DNA of 64,000 bases from CBDFGT01 sp965247225 (GTDB lineage Bacteria > Pseudomonadota > Alphaproteobacteria > Rhizobiales > Rhizobiaceae). The notes below the pieces were generated by a model. That model was given only the letters and a program-made list of their open reading frames with translations. It searched no databases and was not told the DNA's origin. Positions 27,814 through 36,531 of the stretch are shown here, in pieces (the stretch's first letter is position 1; every line of letters starts with the position of its first letter). The stretch covers positions 62,001-126,000 of the forward strand of contig CBDFGT010000009.1 of NCBI GenBank assembly GCA_965247225.1. Reading direction: 5' to 3'. Made by a program: the position numbers and the translations under genes.

Positions 27814-29386
27814 TGCCGAGGTGCGTGATGTGCCGCGTTTCATGGAACTTCTGGCACAACACCGGATCAGTCGCCTTGTGCTGGTGCCCACCCTGCTGCG
27901 GGCGATGCTGGAAGTCGCGCCAGACCTTGGCAGACGTTTGCCGGATTTGAAGCACTGGATCAGTTCGGGTGAAGCCCTGCCTGCCGATCTGGTTCTGGCG
28001 TTTCGGCGCGCAGCACCCGGCAGGCGTCTGATCAATCTTTACGGGTCGTCCGAAGTTGCCGGTGATGTGACCTGGTACGATACCGCTGATATGCCGGAAA
28101 ATGCCATTCTTCCGGCATCTCTGGGATGGCCGATTGACAATTGCAGCGTCTGTCTGCTCGATTCCGGCGGACGGCCTGTTCCGGACGGCATGCCCGGAGA
28201 ACTGTGGATCGGAGGGACCAATCTTGCCGACGGCTATCATGGTATGGCCGATCTTTCTGCGGGTGCCTTTGTACCAAATCCGTTTGGCGATGGCATGCTG
28301 TTTCGCAGCCGCGACTGGGGCAGGCGCGAGGTCGATGGTTCCATCACCTTCCTCGGACGTCAGGATGGCCAGGTGAAAATCCGCGGCATGCGGGTTGATC
28401 TTGGTGAGGTGGAGGCCGCGATGCGCGAGGTCGAAGCCGTGCAGGCGGCAGTTGACCTCAATCGTCCGGGGGCTGACGGGCGCGCACGGATTGTCGGCTG
28501 GTATGTCGGCACAGCCTCGCCAGATGAATATCGCATGGCCCTGGAGCAAAAGTTGCCCCGGTATATGGTACCGGCGGCCCTGATTGCCCTTGAAGCCATA
28601 CCGCTTTTGCCCAATGGCAAGGTGGATCGGCGTTCACTGCCGGATCCGAATGAAACGGGACAATCCGCAGAAGAAACGGTCGTGGCGCTCCAGACAGAAA
28701 CTGAAACAGCCCTTGCAGCGATCTGGGCAGATGTTCTCGATGTGCCGCTGTCCATGATCGGTCGTACACAGAACTATTTCCATCTGGGCGGCGATTCGAT
28801 TTCGGCGATCCGGGTTGCAACGCGCGCCACGGCTGCCGGACTTTCCATTACGGTGCGCGACGTGTTTGAGAGCCAGACACTGGCCGCACTTGCAGAACGT
28901 ATGGAAGGCGCTGGTACACAACGGATGCAACCCGTCGCACTTGGCAGGGATTTCCCCGATATTGCACCTGTACACTGGCGTCAGTTCACGCTTGTGCTTG
29001 AAGGCGATGTGACGGAAGCCAAAGTCTGGCATTCTGTCGGACAGATCGTCGCGACCCACGAGATGTTGCGCGGCCGGATCCTGTTCAATGAAGACGGTGC
29101 GGAAATCACCTTTGCCCCTGGCCCGGATGTTTCGCGCACTGGTGAACCCGTCTTTATCGCAAACACCGGAATTTTCTCCGTCCGGAAAAAGGATTCGTCT
29201 GGCCGGTCATCCGCTGCTCATGGATATGGCGGCATGGTCCACCATCATCTCCGATCTTCGCCGCAGCCTCGCAGGCCGTCCTGTTGCGCGCCCTGCACTT
29301 CCCCTTTCAAAGCGGCCGCCGGTGATCCGCGCGGAGCTGCGCCCGGTTGTCGTGGCCGACACCAGCTGGCAGATCGCGCTTCCTGA
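27641..29386 (+). CDS. Hybrid PKS-NRPS megasynthase, part 2 (rest of A3, T3, front of E*)
   Basis: Continuation of the same gene in the next frame; authentic sequence runs from about 27707 to 29190 and the ORF ends beyond that are out-of-frame. It completes adenylation domain 3: VQKTALSFVDSVWEIF, HWISSGEA, LINLYGSSEVAGDVTWYD, LGRQDGQVKIRGMRVD and LPNGKVDRRSL. Combined pocket residues read VDWVISLGDK, with Asp at position 236 instead of 235, as in beta-amino-acid-activating domains; it differs at one place from the published beta-alanine code VDWVISLADK as I recall it. A T domain follows (YFHLGGDSISAIRV), then the start of an epimerase-like domain (HWRQFTLVLEG...ATHEMLRGRILF). One surplus A in the A5 run 29186-29190 shifts the frame into part 3. 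Confidence 0.86.
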   Translation: MCGLCTGERSTALAGCGGKCRLADGEVMVQKTALSFVDSVWEIFGPLLAGIPSLVLGDAEVRDVPRFMELLAQHRISRLVLVPTLLRAMLEVAPDLGRRLPDLKHWISSGEALPADLVLAFRRAAPGRRLINLYGSSEVAGDVTWYDTADMPENAILPASLGWPIDNCSVCLLDSGGRPVPDGMPGELWIGGTNLADGYHGMADLSAGAFVPNPFGDGMLFRSRDWGRREVDGSITFLGRQDGQVKIRGMRVDLGEVEAAMREVEAVQAAVDLNRPGADGRARIVGWYVGTASPDEYRMALEQKLPRYMVPAALIALEAIPLLPNGKVDRRSLPDPNETGQSAEETVVALQTETETALAAIWADVLDVPLSMIGRTQNYFHLGGDSISAIRVATRATAAGLSITVRDVFESQTLAALAERMEGAGTQRMQPVALGRDFPDIAPVHWRQFTLVLEGDVTEAKVWHSVGQIVATHEMLRGRILFNEDGAEITFAPGPDVSRTGEPVFIANTGIFSVRKKDSSGRSSAAHGYGGMVHHHLRSSPQPRRPSCCAPCTSPFKAAAGDPRGAAPGCRGRHQLADRAS

Positions 29387-32300
29387 AAAACTGTTTGTTT
29401 CTGCCGCAAAAGCTCTGCGCACAAGCCCGCAAGAGCTGATGGCCGCAATCATGATGCAGGCATTTTTCAATGCAGGGATGGCAGGACCGCTGGCAATGAT
29501 CATACCGGATCGCGAACCCGGCAAGGAAAGGATCGTTACCGGTCACGAGCGGCTTGTACCATTGCCGAGATCAGCCGGTTACCCTTCTGCCGACCTGCGG
29601 GCCGCCAAGAAAGCACTGCGCCGGAAGTCTGTCACGACAGGCAGCGAAACTGTCGGCACCACGATCCGTCTTTATGGCGGTGATACGGCTTTTGATGGTT
29701 CCATCGCGCAAGAACCGCTCTTGTTGCTGGGGCTGGGTGCATCCATGCATATGGAAATTCTGGCGCAGGATGAAGCCCTGTCCCTGCATCTCTACAGTGA
29801 TGGCACAGACGTGCCGGCTGACATGGAGAAAATGGTTCTTGCGTTGCAAAAAGCTGTCGACGACTATGGTCACCAGTCTGCATTGGGAAGCGATCCCTTT
29901 GTCTGGATTTCCAGTGATTTTCCGCTTGCAGAACTGAAACCCGGTGCGCTTTCCAAACTTGCCGTGCGCTATCCGGATATTGAGACGGTACAGGCCTTGA
30001 CACCCGGCCAGACGGGTATGGTCTTCCACAGTTTTGCTGATCCCGATAGTGCGGTCTATGGATTGAATACGACAATCAGGCTTGCGCCGGGCTTCGATCT
30101 CGGCAGGCTTGAAGCCGCATTTGCAGCACTTGTTGAACGCCATGGTATCCTGCGCACCAGCTTTGACTGGACGCTGGGCGAACAGCCTTTGCAGATCGTG
30201 CATCGTAACGCAAAATTGAACATGGAAATCAGGGACTGGCGTGGCCTTGACGAGGACACGTATGCGGTGCGTCTCACACGGTGCATTGCTGCGGACCGGG
30301 CAACGCCGATTGATCTGACAAAAGCACCTGCCATGCGTGCGACAGTCGTGCTTGGTCCTGACGGGGGAGCGGACCTGCTGTGGTGTGTGCATCACGCCGC
30401 AGTCGACGGCTGGTCTCTTCCCGTCCTGCTGCGTGAACTGGCACATTTGTACGACGGCATGACAGGCCTGCCTGTGGCGGAACTGCCGGATGCGCAGGAT
30501 TTTGCAGCCTATCTGGCCTGGATCGCCGGACGGGATCGTGCCGCGGCACTTGAACATTGGAAATCACAGGTTGGAGATCTTTCCGCCGGAACGGATCTCG
30601 TGATCGGGAGTGGTATCGCAACGGAAAGCGGCGTCTGCGCACGTCATGCCATTCAACTGGACTTCGGTACAATATCGCCGCTCCTGGAGAAGGCGCGGTT
30701 TGCGGGTGTAACACCATCAACCCTGATCCAGGGGGCGTGGGCAGCACTGCTGGCACGCTACAACCAGTCGGAAGACCAGATTTTCGGTGTTACGGTGTCG
30801 GGGCGGTCGGCTGAAATTTCCGGCATAGAAGAAGCGGTCGGTCCTTTTGTCAATGTTCTGCCCTTGCGTTTGCGGACCTGCGATGGAGACCCCCTTTGGG
30901 ACTGGCTGCGCAACGTGCAGGAGACACACGCGCGGAATGACCGGCACAATGAGATATCCTTTGCCGACATTCAGGCACTGAGCGCATTGCCGGCTGGCGA
31001 GCGGCTTTGTGACAGCATGCTGGTGGTGCAGAATTTCCCGATGGATAACCGCCTGCTGGGTCCGTCACCGGCTGGCGGCTTGCAGGGGGACAATCTGTCA
31101 GGCTTCCTTCAACTCGTCCGCGCCATCGACGGCTACCAGACCACCAGCTATGCACTGACCATTTTTGCACTGCCGCAGAATGACCGTCTCGAAATCGAAT
31201 TTGTCTATGATGCCGGTCGCTTTGATGCAGCCTGTATTTCGGCGCTGGGTGCGCATTTTACAATGGTGCTCAAGAGCATGATCACGGCCGAAACACTGGG
31301 AGCCGTTGATATTATCGATGCTGACGGGGAAGCCGGTCTCCTCGCCCTGGCACGCGGTCCCCATCCTGCTGTCCCTGAAGCACCTTCAGCCCTTGCCATG
31401 TTTGAGCTTCAGGCCGACAGCCGTCCCGATGCGCCTGCCCTTGTGCAGGACGGTCATGTCACGACCTGTGGCGAGATCGAGGCCGGCGCGAATCGGGTCG
31501 CTGCCGTCATGACCGGACACGGGATCGGACGCGGTTCCATCGTGGCCATCCATATGGACCGTACACCGGCAATGGTGATGGCGCTGCTTGCGGTCTGGAA
31601 GGCGGGTGCAGCCTGGTTGCCGCTGGATCCGGCGTACCCCGCAGACCGTCTCGCCTATATGCTGGAAGACAGCGGTGCGGCATTGGTGCTGCGCGATGGG
31701 CTGGACCTTGCATTCAGGACAGCGCTGCCTTCTCTCGATGTGCCGTCGCTGCTGGCATCCGGCGGCACCGCAACCCGGCCGGTCTCGATTGTGAAGCCGG
31801 AAGACCTTGCCTGTCTGATCTATACATCCGGCTCAAGCGGACGGCCAAAGGGTGTGCGGGCACTGCACAGAGGCCTGATGGCACGTCTGACATGGGGTTG
31901 GCACGCAGTGCCCTTTCAACCTGAAGATGTGGCTGTCCTCAAGACGGCACTGCCATTTGTGGATTCCGTCTCCGAAATCTTCAGTCCCCTGGCCTTTGGA
32001 TTACCGGCTGTTGTGGTCTCTGTCGAGGATTCCGGAGACATAGGCCGGCTGGTCAGCATCCTGGCTGAAGGCAGTGTCACCCGGATTGTGCTTGTGCCGT
32101 CGTTGTTGAGGGCTATTCTGGACATGCCGGAGGCTTTGGCGCAAAGGCTGAAGGCGCTGCGGACCTGGATTGTCAGCGGCGAAGCCTGCACTGCCGAACT
32201 TGTTGCAGCCTTCCGCAAGACCTTTCCCGGTGCCCGCCTGATCAATTTTTACGGAAGCTCCGAAGTTGCCGGTGACGTGACCTGGTATGACACCACCGGC

Positions 32301-33215
32301 ATGGTTACAGATGATCCGGCTGCACCTGTCCCCATCGGACGTCCCGTTGATGGCAATGACACCTTCATTCTCGACCGTCGTCTGAAGCTTATGCCACCGA
32401 TGATGCCGGGTGAGCTCTATGTCAGCGGCACCCATCTGGCCGATGGGTATCATGAGAAACCGGATCTGACTGCGGAGGCTTTTCTGCCCAGTCCGTTTGG
32501 TCCGGGCCGCATGTTCCGCACCAGGGACTGGGCGCGCTGGAACGCAAACGGACTGCTCGAATATCTTGGCAGGCAGGACAGCCAGATCAAGATCCGTGGC
32601 ATGCGGGTGGAAATGGGAGAAGTGGAATCTGTTCTGCGAAGCCTGTCCGGCGTGGAAGATGCCGTTGTGCGGCCGGTTGCGGCAGCAGGCAAAACCCTTG
32701 CGCTGGCTGCCTATTGGTCTGGCCCGGCAACGGCAGACGATCTGAAAGGGGGCATGAACCGGCAGCTTGCCACCTATATGGTGCCACAATACTGGATCAG
32801 GCTGGAAAATCTGCCCAAATTGCCGAACGGCAAGATTGACCGCAGGTCGCTGCCAGATCCGCTCGGCCGGAGTGATATGGGCGGCGGCTTTGTGAATACG
32901 CGGCCGGAAGGCCTGATCGAAGAGCTGCTTCTGCCGGCATGGTCGACCATGCTGGGCGTTGATGAGCGCGAACTTGCAGTGACCGAAGATTTCTTCGCTC
33001 TTGGTGGCCATTCGCTGGTTGCTGCCCGCGCATTGGCGGAAATTGCGCGGCGCACGGGGATTACCCTGCGGCTCAGACAATTCTACGAGGCGTCAAGCTT
33101 GCGCGGCGTTGCAGCCCATATCGAAGCCGAGCTTCTGGCAGGTGTGACAGAAGACGAACTGGCCGGGCTTGTGGCCCAGGCCGGCACCGCACTGAAGGAG
33201 GAGGGTTCGATATGA
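29088..33215 (+). CDS. Hybrid PKS-NRPS megasynthase, part 3 (rest of E*, C4-A4-T4)
   Basis: Authentic sequence starts at about 29188 (KRIRLAGHPLLMDMAAW). That motif replaces the epimerase HHxxxDxxSW with GHPLLMDMAAW, so the second, catalytic His is Pro. A full condensation domain follows (VHHAAVDGWSLPVL; SGRSAEISGIEEAVGPFVNVLPLR). Adenylation domain 4 comes next (CLIYTSGSSGRPKG, FVDSVSEIF, TWIVSGEA, NFYGSSEVAGDVTWYD, LGRQDSQIKIRGMRVE, LPNGKIDRRSL), whose pocket reads VDSVISFGDK, again beta-alanine-like. The final T domain has LGGHSLVAARAL, the wording of carriers that are not followed by an epimerase. The protein then ends (KEEGSI) without a thioesterase or reductase domain. Its stop overlaps the start of the condensation-like gene (ATGA). 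Confidence 0.9.
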   Translation: MKTVRKSPLPLARMFRALVNPSLSQTPEFSPSGKRIRLAGHPLLMDMAAWSTIISDLRRSLAGRPVARPALPLSKRPPVIRAELRPVVVADTSWQIALPEKLFVSAAKALRTSPQELMAAIMMQAFFNAGMAGPLAMIIPDREPGKERIVTGHERLVPLPRSAGYPSADLRAAKKALRRKSVTTGSETVGTTIRLYGGDTAFDGSIAQEPLLLLGLGASMHMEILAQDEALSLHLYSDGTDVPADMEKMVLALQKAVDDYGHQSALGSDPFVWISSDFPLAELKPGALSKLAVRYPDIETVQALTPGQTGMVFHSFADPDSAVYGLNTTIRLAPGFDLGRLEAAFAALVERHGILRTSFDWTLGEQPLQIVHRNAKLNMEIRDWRGLDEDTYAVRLTRCIAADRATPIDLTKAPAMRATVVLGPDGGADLLWCVHHAAVDGWSLPVLLRELAHLYDGMTGLPVAELPDAQDFAAYLAWIAGRDRAAALEHWKSQVGDLSAGTDLVIGSGIATESGVCARHAIQLDFGTISPLLEKARFAGVTPSTLIQGAWAALLARYNQSEDQIFGVTVSGRSAEISGIEEAVGPFVNVLPLRLRTCDGDPLWDWLRNVQETHARNDRHNEISFADIQALSALPAGERLCDSMLVVQNFPMDNRLLGPSPAGGLQGDNLSGFLQLVRAIDGYQTTSYALTIFALPQNDRLEIEFVYDAGRFDAACISALGAHFTMVLKSMITAETLGAVDIIDADGEAGLLALARGPHPAVPEAPSALAMFELQADSRPDAPALVQDGHVTTCGEIEAGANRVAAVMTGHGIGRGSIVAIHMDRTPAMVMALLAVWKAGAAWLPLDPAYPADRLAYMLEDSGAALVLRDGLDLAFRTALPSLDVPSLLASGGTATRPVSIVKPEDLACLIYTSGSSGRPKGVRALHRGLMARLTWGWHAVPFQPEDVAVLKTALPFVDSVSEIFSPLAFGLPAVVVSVEDSGDIGRLVSILAEGSVTRIVLVPSLLRAILDMPEALAQRLKALRTWIVSGEACTAELVAAFRKTFPGARLINFYGSSEVAGDVTWYDTTGMVTDDPAAPVPIGRPVDGNDTFILDRRLKLMPPMMPGELYVSGTHLADGYHEKPDLTAEAFLPSPFGPGRMFRTRDWARWNANGLLEYLGRQDSQIKIRGMRVEMGEVESVLRSLSGVEDAVVRPVAAAGKTLALAAYWSGPATADDLKGGMNRQLATYMVPQYWIRLENLPKLPNGKIDRRSLPDPLGRSDMGGGFVNTRPEGLIEELLLPAWSTMLGVDERELAVTEDFFALGGHSLVAARALAEIARRTGITLRLRQFYEASSLRGVAAHIEAELLAGVTEDELAGLVAQAGTALKEEGSI

Positions 33216-34621
33216 GTGCGCGCTCACTGCCTGAAAATTGGTCCCGCCTGCCAAGAGACGTTCGCGACAGGGTTTTGAAAACCCTGATAGAGCGCCGCCG
33301 GGAGAAGGGCAACGCGCAGGCCATACGGCTCCAGAAAGCCGATCGCTCCAAACTCTTGCCTGCTTCGCTTGAGCAGTCGGTTTTTCTGGGACAATATGAA
33401 AACTATGGTGACCGCCTGGCATGGACGATGGCCGCGCCGCCGATCATCATGGACAAGGTGGATGTCACGCTGGTCCGGCAGGCTGTGACCACGCTGGCCC
33501 ACCGCCATGATGTCTTGCATGCGGTGTTCCGCAAAACCGAAAACCGGTTTATGCTGAAGCTGGACAAAACCTTGCCGGTGCCGTTTACCATTTCCAGAAT
33601 GCCGCTGACTGTTGCCCTGACAGGTGCGGAAAACTGGGTGAGGCGACGCTATGAGGCCATGCTGGCAGAGCCGTTCGATCCGGAAAATGGACCCCTGTGG
33701 CGGGCAGAACTCTGCTCATTTGCTGGTCGGGGCGTTATTCTGCTCACCTTTTGCAGTGCAATTGTGGATGGGGAATCGCTGTATCTGATCGATCAGGAGC
33801 TTCGTTCACGTCTGGCCCCTGGCGCGGGCGATATATTTCCGGCAGTCGAATTCGACTATGCGGATTATGCGCTGACCCAGGATGGCCTGGTTCGCAGCGG
33901 GCGCTTTGACGACCCGCGGAACTGGTGGCGAACGCAGCTGGCCGGAGGTCCGCCGGCGCACTGGGCTGACGGACGCAATGCCATTGCGTCATCCCGTTTG
34001 TCCGAGCAGGTCATCGGATCACGGACCGGCAGGGCGCTTGATGCCTATGCAGCGCACCATCGCACCACGGTTCCTGTCGTGCTGATGACACAGTTCATGG
34101 CGCTGGTGCGCGAGCTGGACGGCGGGGATGATGTGTGGGTATCCTCTGCCATGGCCTCGCGCGACATTCCGGAGACACAAGCCATGGTCGGCACATTCGC
34201 CCGGCAGGCGCTGATGCGCTACCAATGGCCGGCCAATGGCGATCCGCTTCAAGGTGTGCACGATCTTGTGGCCAGGACCATGGAACAGCCTGCGGTTCCG
34301 CATCTTCTGGTCCGGGAAGACCTTGAGAATGCCTGTCCGGCAGCACCGTCGGCTTATCGCTATGTCTTCAATTACAGGCTTGTCGCCACGGCAGATGATG
34401 AGAGTGAAGATGATTCTGACGTCCCCTGGCGTCCCGGCCCGAAGACAAACGAAGCCGCCAGGGAAGAGGATATTCTGCTGCTCGTCATGCAGTCCGGCGA
34501 GCGTCGCCTGATACACTGGTATCTGCGCACTGACAGGTTCAGCCCCGAGAAGACAGAACATCTGGTCGTCGGGTTCCATGCCGCTCTCATGCGGTTATTG
34601 CAGCCATGTTCGGATGCCTGA
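33212..34621 (+). CDS. Free-standing condensation-domain-like protein lacking catalytic His pair
   Basis: A 469-residue protein with the fold pattern of an NRPS condensation domain: ASLEQSVFLGQYE at the start of the domain, LAHRHDVLHAVFRKTE, PFDPENGPLWRAELCSF, and a late YVFNYRL stretch. The catalytic HHxxxDG motif reads FCSAIVDGESL (C181, S182, D186), so the pair of His is missing while Asp-Gly is kept. Ordinary C-domain catalysis is therefore unlikely. The gene is translationally coupled to the last synthase gene. It may bind the terminal carrier and help release, transfer the product to an acceptor, or be a non-catalytic partner; all three are inference. Confidence 0.8.
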   Translation: MSARSLPENWSRLPRDVRDRVLKTLIERRREKGNAQAIRLQKADRSKLLPASLEQSVFLGQYENYGDRLAWTMAAPPIIMDKVDVTLVRQAVTTLAHRHDVLHAVFRKTENRFMLKLDKTLPVPFTISRMPLTVALTGAENWVRRRYEAMLAEPFDPENGPLWRAELCSFAGRGVILLTFCSAIVDGESLYLIDQELRSRLAPGAGDIFPAVEFDYADYALTQDGLVRSGRFDDPRNWWRTQLAGGPPAHWADGRNAIASSRLSEQVIGSRTGRALDAYAAHHRTTVPVVLMTQFMALVRELDGGDDVWVSSAMASRDIPETQAMVGTFARQALMRYQWPANGDPLQGVHDLVARTMEQPAVPHLLVREDLENACPAAPSAYRYVFNYRLVATADDESEDDSDVPWRPGPKTNEAAREEDILLLVMQSGERRLIHWYLRTDRFSPEKTEHLVVGFHAALMRLLQPCSDA

Positions 34622-34699
34622 AGCGTGTTGAGGCTTATCTGATACAGGTTCCCAAGTCATCCAATCTGTGATTCACTTGGTCATGGAAGAAGAACAGCC

Positions 34700-35136
34700 A
34701 TGGGCAAGCCGTATCCGATGGCGTTGCGTTTGCATGTTGCAGCGTTTGTCGAAGAGGGCCATACGCACCGGTAGGCCGCTCGACATTTCCGGGTTTCCCC
34801 GCGATTTGCGAACAATATGGTAATCCGGAAGCAGTCGACCGGCTCGCTTGCTCCAGCCCGGCAGGGCCATGTCGGGGGTGGCAAGCTGGTCGAGCAGCAT
34901 GCGTGGGTCAGGCAGCGGCTTCTGGAAAACGGTGATCTGACACTGGCTGAATTGCGTGTCGAACTGGAGGAACGCGGCGTTTCGGTGGATCGTTCGACGG
35001 TCTGCCAGCTGTTTTAACGGCTCGGCCTCAGCCATAAAAAAGTCTGAAGGCCAGCGAACAGCTGCGTCCCGAAATCGCGAATGCCTGCGACCTGTGGGTC
35101 GACCGGCGAAAGCCTTTCTTCAACAAGTCGTTGTCC
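34700..35136 (+). pseudogene. IS630-family transposase remnant
   Basis: Starts with MGKPYPMALRLHVAAFVEEGHTHR and a stop, and continues in other frames with VRQRLLENGDLTLAELRVELEERGVSVDRSTVCQLF and a degraded LGLSHKK-like stretch. This is the helix-turn-helix N-terminal part of an IS630 transposase with several frame breaks and an in-frame stop. The catalytic part is missing because the IS3 element at 35137 cuts it off. Not functional. Confidence 0.8.
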
Positions 35137-35206
35137 GGTAATCCCCCCGCAAACTAACCGGGTTTAAAAGTAGAATTTTCTCACAACGATTTTGGAGAGG
35201 ATTCCG

Positions 35207-35581
35207 ATGAAGACATCACGATTTAGCGACGCACAGATCATGGCGATCCTGCGCCAAGCCGAGGACGGCATCCCTGTGGCTGAGCTGTGCCGGGAGCATG
35301 GCATGAGTGACGCCAGTTTCTACAAATGGCGGGCGCGGCTTGGCGGTATGGATGCGTCCATGGTTTCCCGGATGAAGAGCATGGAGGACGAGAACCGGCG
35401 GCTGAAGAAGATGTATGCCGAGCTGAGCCTGCAAAACGATCTGGTGAAGGAAGCGCTTGGAAAAAGCGCTGAGGCCATCTCAACGCAAGGAGATGGCCAT
35501 GCAAGCGGTTCACAACAGGAATATCAGCGTGGCGCTCGCGTGCCGGACGTTCGGGGTCAGCGAGACGTGCTATCGCTATGA
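35207..35581 (+). CDS. IS3-family transposase OrfA
   Basis: DNA-binding helix-turn-helix protein of the IS3/IS407 group (FSDAQIMAILRQAEDGIPVAELCREHGMSDASFYKWRA), followed by a leucine-zipper-like helix. ATG 35207 has GGAGAGG upstream. The frame runs to 125 codons, longer than the usual 88. If the A5 run at 35461-35465 were six A, OrfA would end after ALGKKR at exactly 88 residues, with orfB in the usual -1 phase. A lost A is therefore likely. Confidence 0.85.
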   Translation: MKTSRFSDAQIMAILRQAEDGIPVAELCREHGMSDASFYKWRARLGGMDASMVSRMKSMEDENRRLKKMYAELSLQNDLVKEALGKSAEAISTQGDGHASGSQQEYQRGARVPDVRGQRDVLSL

Positions 35582-36293
35582 GCGCAAGCTCGACAATGAG
35601 AACGAAGAGATTGCCGACTGGGTGCTTCGGCTGACGACGACACACAAGACATGGGGATTTGGCCTATGCTTCCTGTATCTTCGCAATATCAAAGGGTTCG
35701 CCTGGAACCACAAACGGGTCTACCGCATCTGTCGCGATCTGGAATTGAACCTCAGGATCAAGCCCGGGAAGCGTCTGGTGCGGGAGCGGCCCGAGGCGCT
35801 TGCCGTGCCGGAAAAGCCCAACGCGACATGGTCCATGGACTTCATGGCTGATCAGCTTGCTGACGGTCGTTCGTTCCGGACATTGAACGTCATCGATGAC
35901 TTCAACCGAGAGGGGCCCGGTATCGAGGTCGATTTCTCATTACCGGCCGAACGCGTCATCCGTTCACTGAACCACATCATCGAATGGCGCGGCAAGCCGG
36001 AGACCATTCGTGTCGACAACGGCCCGGAATACATCAGCGGCACGCTGCTGACGTGGGCCGAGAAACGCAACATCACGATCAACCACATCCAGCCGGGAAA
36101 ACCGCAGCAGAACGCATACATCGAGCGCTACAATCGAACAGTCCGGCACGAATGGCTGGGCTGCTTTATCTTCGATACAATCAAGGAGGTACAAGATCAC
36201 GCCACACGCTGGCTCTGGACATACAACAATGACAGACCCAATATGGCCATCGGCGGCATTCCGCCGAGGCAGAAACTGAAAATGGCAGCCTAA
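35457..36293 (+). CDS. IS3-family transposase OrfB (DDE integrase)
   Basis: Catalytic half of the IS3 transposase, 278 residues, normally made as a fusion with OrfA by ribosomal frameshifting in the A-run around 35461. It shows the N-terminal HTH_21-like helical part and the rve integrase core with the three acidic residues: D in WSMDFMADQL, D in RVDNGPEY, E in QNAYIERYNRTVRHEWL. The C-terminus NDRPNMAIGGIPPRQKL is typical. Complete. Confidence 0.92.
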   Translation: MEKALRPSQRKEMAMQAVHNRNISVALACRTFGVSETCYRYERKLDNENEEIADWVLRLTTTHKTWGFGLCFLYLRNIKGFAWNHKRVYRICRDLELNLRIKPGKRLVRERPEALAVPEKPNATWSMDFMADQLADGRSFRTLNVIDDFNREGPGIEVDFSLPAERVIRSLNHIIEWRGKPETIRVDNGPEYISGTLLTWAEKRNITINHIQPGKPQQNAYIERYNRTVRHEWLGCFIFDTIKEVQDHATRWLWTYNNDRPNMAIGGIPPRQKLKMAA

Positions 36294-36331
36294 ATTCTAC
36301 TGATAGGCCCCGTTAAAACGGGGGGATTACC

Positions 36332-36531
36332 GTCAGACTGGTCGGTGCCTTGCTTCTGGAGCAAAACGACGAATGGGCTGTCCAGCGGTCCCGCTACATG
36401 ACACTGGAAACCATCGCCACAATGAGCGATGATCCACTCATCAGCCTGCCAGCCGCAAGCTGATCCATTCCCGGCTCAGTCCGGAAGGCACGGCGACCGC
36501 CGAAGCTACACCACGCGCCGGGACACGATCC
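36332..36531 (+). pseudogene. 3' remnant of an IS256-family element
   Basis: Codons 36332-36463 encode VRLVGALLLEQNDEWAVQR and onward to a stop, near-identical to the C-terminus of the complete IS256 transposase at 50873-52072. The sequence after it ends in CTACACCACG..GGGACA, matching that element's terminal inverted repeat. It abuts the IS3 end directly on the left and interrupts an IS30 gene on the right. Confidence 0.85.

Larger units (their letters stand above)
35137..36331 (+). mobile_element. IS3-family element (IS407-like)
   Basis: About 1.2 kb bounded by a 13-bp perfect terminal inverted repeat, GGTAATCCCCCCG, with further imperfect matches inward (AGTAGAATT on both ends). It holds overlapping orfA and orfB. 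The left flank is an IS630 remnant and the right flank an IS256 remnant, and no target duplication is visible, so the junction arose by recombination or deletion rather than simple insertion. Confidence 0.85.

Noticed and set aside
29186..29190. Programmed -1 ribosomal frameshift in the A5 run of the megasynthase
   Set aside because: The required change is +1 (or -2), and A5 is too short for efficient slippage; an indel is simpler.
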